From positions 1,798,001 through 1,862,000 of the forward strand of contig NZ_JAPNKA010000001.1 in NCBI RefSeq assembly GCF_026626635.1: 64,000 nt of DNA, read 5' to 3'. The stretch is from Archangium lansingense (lineage in GTDB: Bacteria; Myxococcota; Myxococcia; Myxococcales; Myxococcaceae). Within the stretch, counting starts at the first letter, position 1. Every line of letters begins with the position of its first letter. Positions 52,240-61,366 of the stretch are shown in pieces. The position numbers were made by a program, and so were the translations under genes. The notes below the pieces were generated by a model. It did no database searches. It was not told the origin of the DNA and worked only from the letters and a program-made list of their open reading frames with translations.

Positions 52240-52769
52240 CCCAGGACGTCAACGCCTCGGAGGTCGACGTGGGCGTGGATTTCTCCAGGGGCCGGCGTGA
52301 CAAGGAGGAACTGCTGGAGGCGATGCGCCAGGCGCTCGCAACAGGGCGGCGAAGCGGAGACACGAGGCTTCCAGATGCTGCGGCGCGGAATTCCCTTCGG
52401 CCCGCCGTATCACCACGATGTCCCCGGCCACGCCGACAACACGCGGGAGCGAGGGCTCCTGTTCCTCGCGTACCAGCGCTCCCTCAAGCGGCAGTTCGAG
52501 GTGCTCAACAGCGATTGGATGAACCAGTCCGAGGCGCCGACCACGGGGGGGTTCGATCTCCTGGTCGGGCAGAACACGGACTCGGGCCACCATGGGCCGA
52601 AGGACTTCAGGGCCCTGAGGCCCAAGGCCAGCACCAGCCAGTCCTTCTCCGTGAGTGCGCAGTGGGTCATCCCGACAGGGGGCGCGTATCTCTTCGCGCC
52701 CTCCCTGCGTGCCCTCCCAGGACTGGGGGAGTCCTCCCTAGGAACGGGTGAAGGTCACGAGCGCCCCCG
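52240..52769 (+). pseudogene. Dyp-type peroxidase C-terminal fragment
   Basis: The plus-strand translation shows MLRRGIPFGPPY, NTRERGLLFLAYQRSLKRQF, GGFDLLVGQNTDSG and QWVIPTGGAYLFAPSLRAL, the distinctive C-terminal half of dye-decolorizing heme peroxidases. The N-terminal half is missing, cut at the IS91 unit. A frame change is needed near 52350, and the normal stop is lost. These enzymes are often Tat-exported or encapsulin cargo. Non-functional here. Confidence 0.75.
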
Positions 52770-54023
52770 TCACGGACGCGAGTCGGACGGGGGCTCCTCC
52801 CGGGGCTGGGCATCCAGCTCCTCTCGGTTGAGCGAGGCCGGCAGGAACGCGTTGGCGAGGATGCCGACGAGCGCGGCCAGCGCCATGCCGTGCAGCTCTA
52901 TGTGCACCTCGCCGAACGTCACCGGAATCTTCGCGCCGCCCAGGCCGAGCACGAGGATGAGGCTGACGACAATGAGGTTGCGGCTGTGGGCGAAGTCGAT
53001 TTGAGCCTCGGAGAGGGTGCGGATGCCCACGGAGGCAATCATCCCGAAGAGCAGGATGCTCACGCCGCCGAGCACTCCGGGCGGGAGGCTCTGGAAGACG
53101 GCGGCCAGCTTGGGCGAGAGGCCGAAGAGCATGGCGAAGCCGGCGGCGATGCGCAGGACGGCGGGGTCATAGACGCGGGTGACGGCGAGCACGCCAGTGT
53201 TCTCCGCGTAGGTGGTGGCGGCGGGGCCACCGAGCACCGCGGAGGCCATGTTGGCGATGCCATCGGCGAAGAGGGTGCGCGGCAGGCCGGGGCGCTCGAG
53301 GAAGTTCTTGCCCACCACGCGGCCGTTCACGATGACATCGCCGATGTGCTCGATGAAGGTGACGAGCGCCACCGGGGCGAGCACGAAGATGGCGCTCCAC
53401 GAGAAGCTCGGGGCGTGGAAGGGGGGCAGGCCCACCCACGCGGCGTCGCGGATGGCGTCGAGCTTCGCGGGCTCCACAGCGCCGAGCACCAGCGCGGCTA
53501 CGTAACCGGCGATGACGGCGATGAGGATGGGAATCATCTTGAAGAGGCCGCGAGCGAAGACGCTGGTGAGGATGGCGGCCAGCAGCGTGACGAGCGCCAG
53601 CCCCCAGTGGCTCTGCGCCTGATTGACGGCGACGCCGGCAAGACTGAGCCCGATGACGATGATGACGGGGCCGGTGACGATGGGCGGAAACACCTGCTGG
53701 ACGCGCCGGATGCCAACGACCTTCACCAGGGCGGAGAAGACGAGGTACATGGCGCCAGCGGCGACGAGCCCACCGCCCAAGGCGGCAAGGCCCTCGGCCT
53801 TGAGCACGGTGATGATGGGGGCGATGAAGGCGAAGCTGCTGCCCAGGAAGATGGGCACGCCCAGCCCGGTGAGCACGTGGAAGAGGAGGGTGGCGAGCCC
53901 CGCTCCGAAGAGGGCGACACTGGGATTGAGGCCGGTGAGCAGCGGCACCAGCACGGTGGCGCCGAACATGGCGATGGTGTGCTGGAGTCCCAGCACGACC
54001 TTCTTTTGGAGCGGGAGGGGCAT
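52770..54023 (-). CDS. uraA: Uracil/xanthine permease, NCS2 family
   Basis: A predicted 417-aa nucleobase:proton symporter with ~14 hydrophobic segments, 7+7 inverted-repeat architecture. It shows family motifs [18 protein letters not shown] at the N-terminus, [22 protein letters not shown] and [20 protein letters not shown]. These closely follow the UraA uracil-permease subgroup. The length is typical. It is transcribed leftward, 9 bp downstream of the molybdenum hydroxylase, so it may be the third gene of that operon. That points to uptake of a purine, pyrimidine or other N-heterocycle that the hydroxylase oxidises. Confidence 0.9.
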   Translation of the reverse strand: MPLPLQKKVVLGLQHTIAMFGATVLVPLLTGLNPSVALFGAGLATLLFHVLTGLGVPIFLGSSFAFIAPIITVLKAEGLAALGGGLVAAGAMYLVFSALVKVVGIRRVQQVFPPIVTGPVIIVIGLSLAGVAVNQAQSHWGLALVTLLAAILTSVFARGLFKMIPILIAVIAGYVAALVLGAVEPAKLDAIRDAAWVGLPPFHAPSFSWSAIFVLAPVALVTFIEHIGDVIVNGRVVGKNFLERPGLPRTLFADGIANMASAVLGGPAATTYAENTGVLAVTRVYDPAVLRIAAGFAMLFGLSPKLAAVFQSLPPGVLGGVSILLFGMIASVGIRTLSEAQIDFAHSRNLIVVSLILVLGLGGAKIPVTFGEVHIELHGMALAALVGILANAFLPASLNREELDAQPREEPPSDSRP

Positions 54024-54032
54024 GGTGCGGCC

Positions 54033-56204
54033 TTAGAGCTTCAGGGGGAGGCTCCGCAAGCGCTTCCCGGTGAGTGCAAAGAGCGCATTGGCCACGGCGG
54101 CCCCCACCGGTCCCATCGGCGGCTCGCCCAGGCCCATTGGCTTGTCACCGTCGCCCACCAGCAGCGTGTCGATGTCCGGTGCGTTTCGCATCGTCAGCAG
54201 CGGGTATTGGTGGAAGTTCTCCGCCTCCACCTGGCCATCCTTGAGCGCAATCTGCTCGGACAGGGTTGAGCCCAAGGCCATCGTGATGCCGCCCTCCACT
54301 TGGGCAATGGCTCCGTCCGGGTTGATGACGAGGCCGCAGTCCACGGCGCAGGTGATGCGATGCACCCGCACCCGGTCTTCCTCCACCGAGACCTCGGCCA
54401 CCTGGGCCACCACGGTCCTCGCGTCCACGGAGCACGCGAGGCCCCGGGCCCGGCCCTCCGGAGCGGCCGTCCCCCAGCCTGCCTGCTTCGCCGCGGCCTC
54501 CAGTGTCCGGCGCATGCGGCGTCCCAGCTCGTCCTCTCCCAGGTGCTTCAACCGGAACGCGAGCGGGTCCTCGCCAGCGGCGTGGGCCAGCTCGTCCATG
54601 AAGCTCTCCAGCGCGAAGGTGTTGGCCAGCAGCCCCAGTCCTCGCCAGGTGGCGGTAGGCACGGGGAGCTTCACGCGCTGGGCTCGCACCCGGCGGTGGG
54701 CCATGGCGTAGCGGATGCTGGCCCCTCGCCAGGCGCCGAAGTCCGCTCCCAGCACAGCGCTCGCGGCCTCCGGTAACAGGGAGAAGAGCACGTCCCCGCT
54801 GGCTTGATGGTGCTCGAAGGCCAGCACCCTGCCGGACTCCTCCAGCGAGGCGCGCAGCACGTGGTGCGTGGGCGGACGGAAGAACCCCTGGCGGAACTCC
54901 TCGGCGCGCGTCCACCCCACGTGCACCGGTCGGCCCGTGGCCCGCGAGAGCCTCGCGGCCTCAATGGCGGCATGCGCGTCCAGGCGCCGTCCGAAGCCAC
55001 CACCCAGGTACGTGGGAGTGACCTCGACACTCTCCTCCTCGCGCTCCAGCGCATGGGCCACCTGCTTGCGGACATTCAGGGGCATCTGGGTGGACATCCA
55101 CACCCGTACCCGCTCCGGCTTCACCTCCACCAGTGCCGCCTGCGGCTCCAGGTGCGCATGTGCCGCCAGGGGCGTGCGGTACTCGGCGCTCAGGGATTTG
55201 CCGCGCCCCAGCTGCTCCGGCACGTCGCCCTCGTCCTGGACGAGCACGCCCTCCCCATCCTTCACCGTCGTCAGCGCCTCGATGTCCGCCTGCTGGAGGG
55301 CCTCACCCTCGGACCACTCCAGCTCCAGGTGGGCCAGGGCCGCGTGGGCCTGCTCGCGGGACTCGGCGGCCACGGAGGCGAAGCCTTCCCCTATCACCAC
55401 CTCCACCACGCCCGGTTGCTGGCGTGCCCGTCCTTCGCGAGCCGCGCGCAGCGTGCTCCCCAGCCGTGGCGGCCGGGCCGTGGCGCCATACAGCATGCCG
55501 GGCAGCCGCTGGTCATAGCCATACACGCCCTGGCCGGTGAGCTTGGCCTCCAGGTCCACGCGCGGCATCGACTGGCCGATGAACTGGAAGTCCTTCGCCT
55601 GCTTGAGGGTAGGGGGCTGCTCGGGTACCTCCCACGCCCCCGTGTGCCGCGCCACCACTTCGCCATAGCGCAGCGTCCGCTCGGGCTGGCCGCGCACGCT
55701 CATCGTTCCGCCAGCGGCGACGAGCGACTCCGCGGGAACGCCCAGTTGGCGAGCGGCCTCGGCGCGCAGCATCTCCCGGAGGTTGGCGGCGGCTTCGCGC
55801 AGGGGTTGGTACAGGCCGGCTACGGTCGTGCTGCCCGAGGTGCCACGGGGATCCACCGGGCCATGGGCCGTGTTGGCGTGCACCACCTCCAGCCGCTCCC
55901 AGGGGACCTCCAGCTCCTCGGCGGCGATCTGCGCCAGCGCGGTGTGGATGCCCTGGCCCATCTCCGCCTTGGGCAGGTGCAGGCGCACGCGGTCATCCGG
56001 CAGGAGCTCGAACCAGACGGTGGGGTCAAGGCTCTTTCCAGAGGGCATGAGGCCGTCGTCCACGGCTCGTGCCACGCCCAGTCGGATGGCGGGCAGGCCC
56101 AGGGCCAGGGCTCCCACGCTGCCTACACCGCCCACGCCCAGGCCGACCAGGAACTGCCGGCGCGTCGGGCGCCAGCCCTTCTTCGGGGTTACGGGGTCGC
56201 TCAT
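54033..56204 (-). CDS. Tat-exported molybdenum hydroxylase large subunit
   Basis: A predicted 723-aa xanthine-oxidase-family subunit binding molybdopterin cytosine dinucleotide, similar in layout to isoquinoline 1-oxidoreductase IorB and periplasmic aldehyde dehydrogenases. A twin-arginine signal [20 protein letters not shown] opens it. Landmarks: [60 protein letters not shown] and the catalytic Glu at ~694 in [12 protein letters not shown]. It hydroxylates N-heterocycles or aldehydes in the periplasm. The start overlaps the stop of the Fe-S subunit gene by 4 bp. No FAD subunit is present, as expected for this subgroup. Substrate unresolved. Confidence 0.88.
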   Translation of the reverse strand: MSDPVTPKKGWRPTRRQFLVGLGVGGVGSVGALALGLPAIRLGVARAVDDGLMPSGKSLDPTVWFELLPDDRVRLHLPKAEMGQGIHTALAQIAAEELEVPWERLEVVHANTAHGPVDPRGTSGSTTVAGLYQPLREAAANLREMLRAEAARQLGVPAESLVAAGGTMSVRGQPERTLRYGEVVARHTGAWEVPEQPPTLKQAKDFQFIGQSMPRVDLEAKLTGQGVYGYDQRLPGMLYGATARPPRLGSTLRAAREGRARQQPGVVEVVIGEGFASVAAESREQAHAALAHLELEWSEGEALQQADIEALTTVKDGEGVLVQDEGDVPEQLGRGKSLSAEYRTPLAAHAHLEPQAALVEVKPERVRVWMSTQMPLNVRKQVAHALEREEESVEVTPTYLGGGFGRRLDAHAAIEAARLSRATGRPVHVGWTRAEEFRQGFFRPPTHHVLRASLEESGRVLAFEHHQASGDVLFSLLPEAASAVLGADFGAWRGASIRYAMAHRRVRAQRVKLPVPTATWRGLGLLANTFALESFMDELAHAAGEDPLAFRLKHLGEDELGRRMRRTLEAAAKQAGWGTAAPEGRARGLACSVDARTVVAQVAEVSVEEDRVRVHRITCAVDCGLVINPDGAIAQVEGGITMALGSTLSEQIALKDGQVEAENFHQYPLLTMRNAPDIDTLLVGDGDKPMGLGEPPMGPVGAAVANALFALTGKRLRSLPLKL

Positions 56205-56689
56205 GGCTCCTTCTCCTGGGCCAGCTGGCTCGCCGCCGAGAGCACGGCCTTCTTGATGCGGCAGTAGGTGCCGCAGCGGCAGTAGTTGCGGTCCATGGCC
56301 TCCACCACCTGCTCGGGCGTGGGGCTCGGGTTGTGCTCCAGCAGGGCGGCTGCCGTCATCATCTGCCCGCTCATGCACCAGCCGCACTGGGGCACCTGCA
56401 CGTCGAGGAACGCCCGCTGCACGGGGTGCAGCCTCGGTTTGCCATCCGGCCCCGGGCTGGACAGGCCCTCCACGGTGCGGATGCGCGTGCCGGCCAGCGC
56501 GGAGATGGGCGAGATGCACGCCCGGGTGGCCACCCCATTCACATGGATGGTGCACGCCCCGCAGATGCCGGCACCGCAGCCGAACCGTGTGCCCACCAGC
56601 CCCAGCTCGTCCCGCAGCACCCACAGCAGCACGCGGTGGGGGTTCTCGTCGGGGACCTCGTACTCCCGGTCATTGATGATGAGCTTCAT
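56201..56689 (-). CDS. Molybdenum hydroxylase 2Fe-2S subunit
   Basis: A predicted 162-aa electron-transfer subunit. Plant-type cluster ligands are Cys38, Cys43, Cys46 (FGCGAGICGACT) and Cys58 (ACISP). The second cluster uses CGWCMSGQM and YCRCGTYCRIK. The size and order match IorA/CoxS small subunits. It has no signal peptide and would be co-exported with the Tat-dependent large subunit. First gene of the leftward operon (small subunit, large subunit, permease). Confidence 0.92.
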   Translation of the reverse strand: MKLIINDREYEVPDENPHRVLLWVLRDELGLVGTRFGCGAGICGACTIHVNGVATRACISPISALAGTRIRTVEGLSSPGPDGKPRLHPVQRAFLDVQVPQCGWCMSGQMMTAAALLEHNPSPTPEQVVEAMDRNYCRCGTYCRIKKAVLSAASQLAQEKEP

Positions 56690-56875
56690 GTGTCTCCCGG
56701 GGGGGCGGATGTCCTGCTTTCTCGCCTCCGTCCGGGTGGACGATACCCCAGGGATATGGGCGGGCAGATCGAGTTCGCACCCCTGCGCCTGCCCCCATGC
56801 TCGCCGCTACTCCAGGTGCGCATTCCGTGGGATGCACCCCTCCGGGCATTGATGCTCGCCGCCAGAGCCATCAGC

Positions 56876-57388
56876 ATGAGGCTCCGCATGAAGAAGACCG
56901 TGCCCCCCGCTCGTCTCCTGGCCGAGGCCCTTCGTGGGCTCTCGTGGCTGGCGTGTCTGGCCTTCCTGGTGATGTGGCCGTTCAGCTACGGGTTCTACAC
57001 CTCGTTCGGCATCGACATGGACCGGGTCCAGGAGGGCTCTCGGGTGCGGAGCCATCATCGGCTCCGCTGGCCGGGAGACGGCTCCTTCTGGATGGGGGGC
57101 GAGGCGTTCTGGCTGCCGGACTCGGAGCCCGTGGACCCCTTCGACCTGGGAGGTGCCTTCTTCCAGGCACCGCGCCGGCCGAAGCAGCGCTCCGCGTGGA
57201 ACAAGGTGGGGTTCTGGCTTTTCCGCGGCGAGCATCCGAAGCCGACCGTCCCGGTGCAAGCCGCGACGTATGCGAGATCGTTCTGGGTGGGCGTCCCGAG
57301 TTGGTTGCCTCCGCTGCTCCTGGGCTTCTGGCCTGTTCGCAGGTGGGTCCGCAGGCGCCGGCTCGGGAATTCCCCCGAGTCCCGGTGA
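56876..57388 (+). CDS. Two-pass membrane protein, unknown
   Basis: A predicted 170-aa protein. The N-terminal helix (WLACLAFLVMWPFSYGFY) is followed by a ~90-residue loop rich in Trp/Phe (GDGSFWMGGEAFWLPDSEP), a second helix (VPSWLPPLLLGFWPV) and an Arg-rich end. No family recognised. The start could be MRLRMKK or the methionine four codons later; neither has a strong ribosome site. Divergent from the hydroxylase operon. Confidence 0.65.
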   Translation: MRLRMKKTVPPARLLAEALRGLSWLACLAFLVMWPFSYGFYTSFGIDMDRVQEGSRVRSHHRLRWPGDGSFWMGGEAFWLPDSEPVDPFDLGGAFFQAPRRPKQRSAWNKVGFWLFRGEHPKPTVPVQAATYARSFWVGVPSWLPPLLLGFWPVRRWVRRRRLGNSPESR

Positions 57389-57505
57389 ACGCGGAGCCAG
57401 TGGCATCAAACACTTGCAAAATTGGGCGAAGTGAGTGGAGGGCATGGTGAATCCACATGCGCTCCGATAGGTTTTGCATGACAAGCTTTGGAAGGAGTTG
57501 CGTGC

Positions 57506-58831
57506 ATGCTGAGCCGGCGCGGTTTCCTCCTCACCAGTGCGCTCGCCGCGGGGGCGGGTGCTGTTCCCACCGGATCCGCCGCGGAGAAGAAGCGGCGGGC
57601 CTCCACCGATGACCTGCGCGACTGGGGGGCCGTGCGGCGGCAGTTCGAGCTGGATTCCCGCTACATCCACCTCGGGCTCTTCTTTCTTGCCTCACATCCA
57701 CGCTCCGTGCGCGAGGCCATTGAGAGCTATCGCCGCCAGCTCGAGGCCAACCCGCTCCATACCGTGGAGCGTCTGGTCTTCGGCGGACCGCAGGACTACA
57801 TCCCGGCGAAGGTGTGCAATGCCATTGCCTCGTACATTGGCGGGAGCGCTGATGACATTGCCCTGACGCAGAACACCACGACCGGCCTCGCCGTCATCTA
57901 CCAGGGGCTGCCCCTGAAGCCGGGCGATGAGATTCTCACCACCTCGCATGACCATTTCGTGCACCACGAGGCCATCCGCCTCGCGGTCGAGCGCAGCGGC
58001 GCGACGTGGCGGAAGGTTCCACTCTTCGACTCGTATGACGCCATCTCCGCCGATGGCATGGTCGAGCGTCTGCGCAAGGCCATCCGCCCGGAGACGCGTG
58101 TGGTGGGCGTGACGTGGGTGCACTCGAGCAGCGGGCTCAAGTTGCCGCTCCGGCGTATCGCCGATGCTCTCGCGGTGGTGAATCGCGAGCGCGCACCGGA
58201 GCGCCGGGTCCTCTTCGTCGTTGATGGTGTCCATGGCCTCGGCGTGGAGTCGCCGGACATCGTGGCCATGGGGATGGATGCGTTCTCCGCGGGGACGCAC
58301 AAGTGGATCTTCGGCCCTCGCGGCACTGGCTTCGTCTGGGCCCGGCCCGAGCTGTGGTCCGTCATGCGGCCTCTCATGCCGAGCACCTCGTCCGCCGAGC
58401 TGTTCTTCGCCTGGGCCGGCGAGAAGCCTCCCGAGATGCCCGCTCGCGCGACCTGGTTCTCCCCCGGCGGCTTCCAGGCCTTCGAGCACTACTGGGCCGT
58501 CCCCACCGCCTTCGAGTTCCATCAGGCCATCGGTTCGCAGCGCATCACCGAGCGCATCCACGAGCTGAATACGCAGATGCGCGAGGGGCTGGCCAAGATG
58601 CCACACGTCACCCTGTACACGCCTCGCTCCACGGAGCTCTCGTCGGGCATGGTCTGCTTCGACGTGAAGGGCATGTCGCCTCAGCAGGTCGTGCAGCGGC
58701 TCGCCGAGCGGAACAGGATTCTGGCCTCGACCACGCCCTACGCTGTGCCGTATGCGCGCGTGGCCTTCGGCATCCAGAACACCCCCGACGAGGTGGAGAA
58801 GACGCTCGCCGCCATTCGATCGATGGCTTGA
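57506..58831 (+). CDS. Tat-exported class V aminotransferase
   Basis: A predicted 441-aa PLP enzyme of the isopenicillin-N epimerase / cysteine desulfurase-like group. It has a twin-arginine leader SRRGFLLTSALAAGAGAVP, which is notable because these enzymes are usually cytosolic. Landmarks: TQNTTTGLAVIYQGLPL, THDHF-like TTSHDHFVHHEA, VDGVHGLGVESP for the Asp contacting PLP, and SAGTHKWIFGPRGTGF with Schiff-base Lys266. GAAGGAG precedes the ATG. It is a single gene facing a small leftward gene. Substrate unknown; epimerase, desulfurase or aminotransferase activities are all possible. Confidence 0.88.
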   Translation: MLSRRGFLLTSALAAGAGAVPTGSAAEKKRRASTDDLRDWGAVRRQFELDSRYIHLGLFFLASHPRSVREAIESYRRQLEANPLHTVERLVFGGPQDYIPAKVCNAIASYIGGSADDIALTQNTTTGLAVIYQGLPLKPGDEILTTSHDHFVHHEAIRLAVERSGATWRKVPLFDSYDAISADGMVERLRKAIRPETRVVGVTWVHSSSGLKLPLRRIADALAVVNRERAPERRVLFVVDGVHGLGVESPDIVAMGMDAFSAGTHKWIFGPRGTGFVWARPELWSVMRPLMPSTSSAELFFAWAGEKPPEMPARATWFSPGGFQAFEHYWAVPTAFEFHQAIGSQRITERIHELNTQMREGLAKMPHVTLYTPRSTELSSGMVCFDVKGMSPQQVVQRLAERNRILASTTPYAVPYARVAFGIQNTPDEVEKTLAAIRSMA

Positions 58832-58847
58832 GCGGGCTTCCGAGCCG

Positions 58848-59306
58848 CTACTGCTCGAAGTAGATGCGCGGATACGCCCGGCGGAGCTTTTCCGCGCAAT
58901 GCCCGAGCTCCGACGGGTCGTAGATGCCGAAGAGGAACTCCGGCTGCCCCGTCTGCTGGATGCGGAGCTCGCTCGCGGACAAGAGCTGCCTCCGAAGCTC
59001 GATCCGCTTCACGGAGCTCAGGGGAATCCTCCACGCGTTCTTCGGGAGCTTGGTGCTCTCGATAGTGCTCCACTCCTCGCGCGCCCTGGCGCCCTGCTTC
59101 CAGTCCACGGCGTAGGCACGAGCGCGCATGAGGACCGCGGCGAAGAACCCCGTCTTGAGGATGATCGGCCAGGGGGAGTGCGGCACACCGATGATCTCCT
59201 CTGGCAGGAAGATCAGGGTCCAGCTCTTGAACCCATAATGCGAGAACACAGGGGCGATGACGAGGTGCGGAGTCCTGGCTCGGTTCTTCGGTTCGTTGGG
59301 GCTCAA
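58848..59306 (-). CDS. Hypothetical protein, possible membrane-associated PH-like fold
   Basis: A predicted 152-aa protein. Its middle holds a weakly hydrophobic stretch (LKTGFFAAVLMRARAY), and its second half alternates charged and beta residues (WRIPLSSVKRIELRRQ, QPEFLFGIYDPSELGHCAEK). The pattern of an IPLSSVKRIEL strand followed by a terminal helix resembles bacterial PH-like domains, but this is only a visual impression. Convergent with the aminotransferase gene, 16 bp apart. Confidence 0.65.
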   Translation of the reverse strand: MSPNEPKNRARTPHLVIAPVFSHYGFKSWTLIFLPEEIIGVPHSPWPIILKTGFFAAVLMRARAYAVDWKQGARAREEWSTIESTKLPKNAWRIPLSSVKRIELRRQLLSASELRIQQTGQPEFLFGIYDPSELGHCAEKLRRAYPRIYFEQ

Positions 59307-59345
59307 CCCGGGAGCTTCGATACCCTCACCCCGTCCCTCTCCCGG

Positions 59346-59431
59346 AGTACTACTTGGTCACTTTGTGTTTCTCCGAGGGGATTTCCTGCGGAGAATTACT
59401 GGGTCGCCGAGAGAAGTGACTGAGTAGTACT
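59346..59431. repeat. Small inverted-repeat element, MITE-like
   Basis: Arms AGTACTACTTGGTCACTT (59346-59363) and AAGTGACTGAGTAGTACT (59414-59431) are complementary at 16 of 18 positions and enclose 50 bp that contain an inner CTCCG/CGGAG pairing. The right arm overlaps the DUF2290 stop codon. It could be a MITE or a bidirectional terminator. A copy of the REP-like repeat of 9577 lies immediately left (59316-59345). Confidence 0.55.
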
Positions 59432-60120
59432 CACCGGAAGGTGGAAGGATATTGCTCCCACCGAAGGTGAACCTCCTCATGCTCCTCGTCGAGAAGAGTC
59501 TTGCTCCACTCGAATGAGGGTTTAAGCGTCCTCAAATACTCCATCCTATTCCACACGTCCGGATAAAAATTTCTGAAAACAAATCTAATAAACTCATTCG
59601 GACCGAGCGGATATGCCACAGGGATTCTGGTTTCAGGGTCGCCAAATGTGAAGTGTGACGCAGGATGTCCTGGCTTTGCAGCGACTGGGTCGTAGTCAAA
59701 CCTCACCGCTCCTCGCAGCACGATATCGGGACGAGGAGAGTCTCTGGCAAGTTCCCACACGTCAAGAACCGGTTCAGTACGGAGGAGTTCTTGATCCAAA
59801 ATGAGCGGGCAAGGGACATAAGCGAGACGATGTCCAATAACATCTCCAGCAGCAATGCTCCAAGTCAACTGGATGAGCGCTCCGTCAAAAAGCAGGCCTG
59901 AAAAGGCGTTCGCAGAAACCCAGGCGGCATAGCTGTCAAGCCGGTCACCGGCAAGCCTGAACAGTTCCCCAGGCGCAGGCGGAAGCCAGCTAATACGCGA
60001 AATTCCCTCGCTCTCCTCTAACCCGACCCTATTCCATAGTAGGAAGACCCCGGCATCACCCAACACATCCAAAATATTTGCCACAGACGATCGAAAATAG
60101 TGAGGACTCGGCATGGGCAT
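59431..60120 (-). CDS. DUF2290-family protein
   Basis: A predicted 229-aa soluble protein resembling the DUF2290 family (ANILDVLGDAGVFLLWNRVG; AYVPCPLILDQELL; ASHFTFGDPETRIPVAYPLG; NEFIRFVFRNFYPDVW). Its start directly abuts the helicase stop (TAAATG), so the two are one operon. Genes of this family are found beside SF1 helicases in variable genomic islands, so a joint role in defence or DNA repair is plausible but unproven. GC is lower than in neighbours, consistent with acquisition. Confidence 0.75.
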   Translation of the reverse strand: MPMPSPHYFRSSVANILDVLGDAGVFLLWNRVGLEESEGISRISWLPPAPGELFRLAGDRLDSYAAWVSANAFSGLLFDGALIQLTWSIAAGDVIGHRLAYVPCPLILDQELLRTEPVLDVWELARDSPRPDIVLRGAVRFDYDPVAAKPGHPASHFTFGDPETRIPVAYPLGPNEFIRFVFRNFYPDVWNRMEYLRTLKPSFEWSKTLLDEEHEEVHLRWEQYPSTFR

Positions 60121-61366
60121 TTACTCAGACATTTTGGGAAGCCTTGCGAGCCGTTCGAGACGCCGCTTCATGTCCTCCGGGAGTTCATCCATTTCGATGT
60201 CGCCTCGGTCCAAAGCCTCAAGGGCCGTTTCAACAGTCCGGATAGCCTCCCGGCGCCTAGCATTCTCAGCCTCGCTACGATCGCGGTGCAATTGACGCAG
60301 GTGCTTACGCTCCTCTTCAGTTGGAATCTTGAATCGAAGCTGGAAATCTTCAGAAACCACCCTTTGGAACTCCGCAAGCAGAGCATTCATCTCTGCGCCC
60401 ACACCAGAAACTCGCACCCATGCCTTGGCCCGTGTAATCGCGGTGAAGAGCACGTTCCGTCGGCTAGCGAGTCCAGTAGCGGATGCCCAGCGTTGGTCAA
60501 GAACCGCATACTCAGCATCAATCACGTACACCATTGCCGCCTCATTCCCCTTGGCGCGGTAGATATGCGTGATGGCGACCGACCCCTCCTTAAACATCAA
60601 ATCCTGACTCGACGTAGCCCCAACATGATGAGCGGAGATTCCATGCTGCGCCAAAACACGCACCAACTCCACTGCGCGCCGCTTGGCTGTATAGGTATTC
60701 GGCAGCACAATTAGGATGTCATCAGCATCAAGCTCATCACGCTCCAGGTTCTCCCTGATGTTTTGCGCAACCCAAGCCAACTGTTCATTATCGGCAGCGA
60801 ACGCCTGGAACTGAACCGCATCCTCCGGAGTGAGTTGCTCAGCAAAAAATCGGGGGAATGAATCTGGGTCACGAGAGAGTGCGACTTGCTGGCCATCCTC
60901 AAGTTGACCAGCGTTAACTCGGTACCCAACTTCCTTCCAAAGAGAGGCTTTGTCGAAGTGTTGAACGAGTCCCCCTTCTCGGTAAATACCGAAGCCGAGA
61001 GCATGTGCGACGGTAAGCGTCCATGGTGGATTGCGATAACACACTGGCAGGACCACATCCGTGCGAGCATGACTGCCACTATGCAAACGGAGTCTTGGTT
61101 GACCGACCTCATTCCGGCCGAATAGGTCCTCAACGGATGGGACAGACGCGGCGTTCAGTTGTTGCAGTTCGTCATAAGCAAACGCAATCCGATGCGGCAT
61201 ACGAGTAAATAGAGCGATTAGCTCGAAGAATTCTTGTGGCAGATCTTGCGCCTCGTCGATCAGCACAGCATCAAAGATGGGCTCGATCGTCTTGCGCGCG
61301 CGGGCCACATCCAGAAGCTCCTTACAAATCCCAGCAAAGGCGTTATCAGCTCCGTAGGTAGCTTTA

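Noticed and set aside
52890..54269. Acidic plus-strand frame opposite the permease.
   Set aside because: Low-complexity Asp/Glu/Gly translation produced by the antisense of membrane-helix codons.
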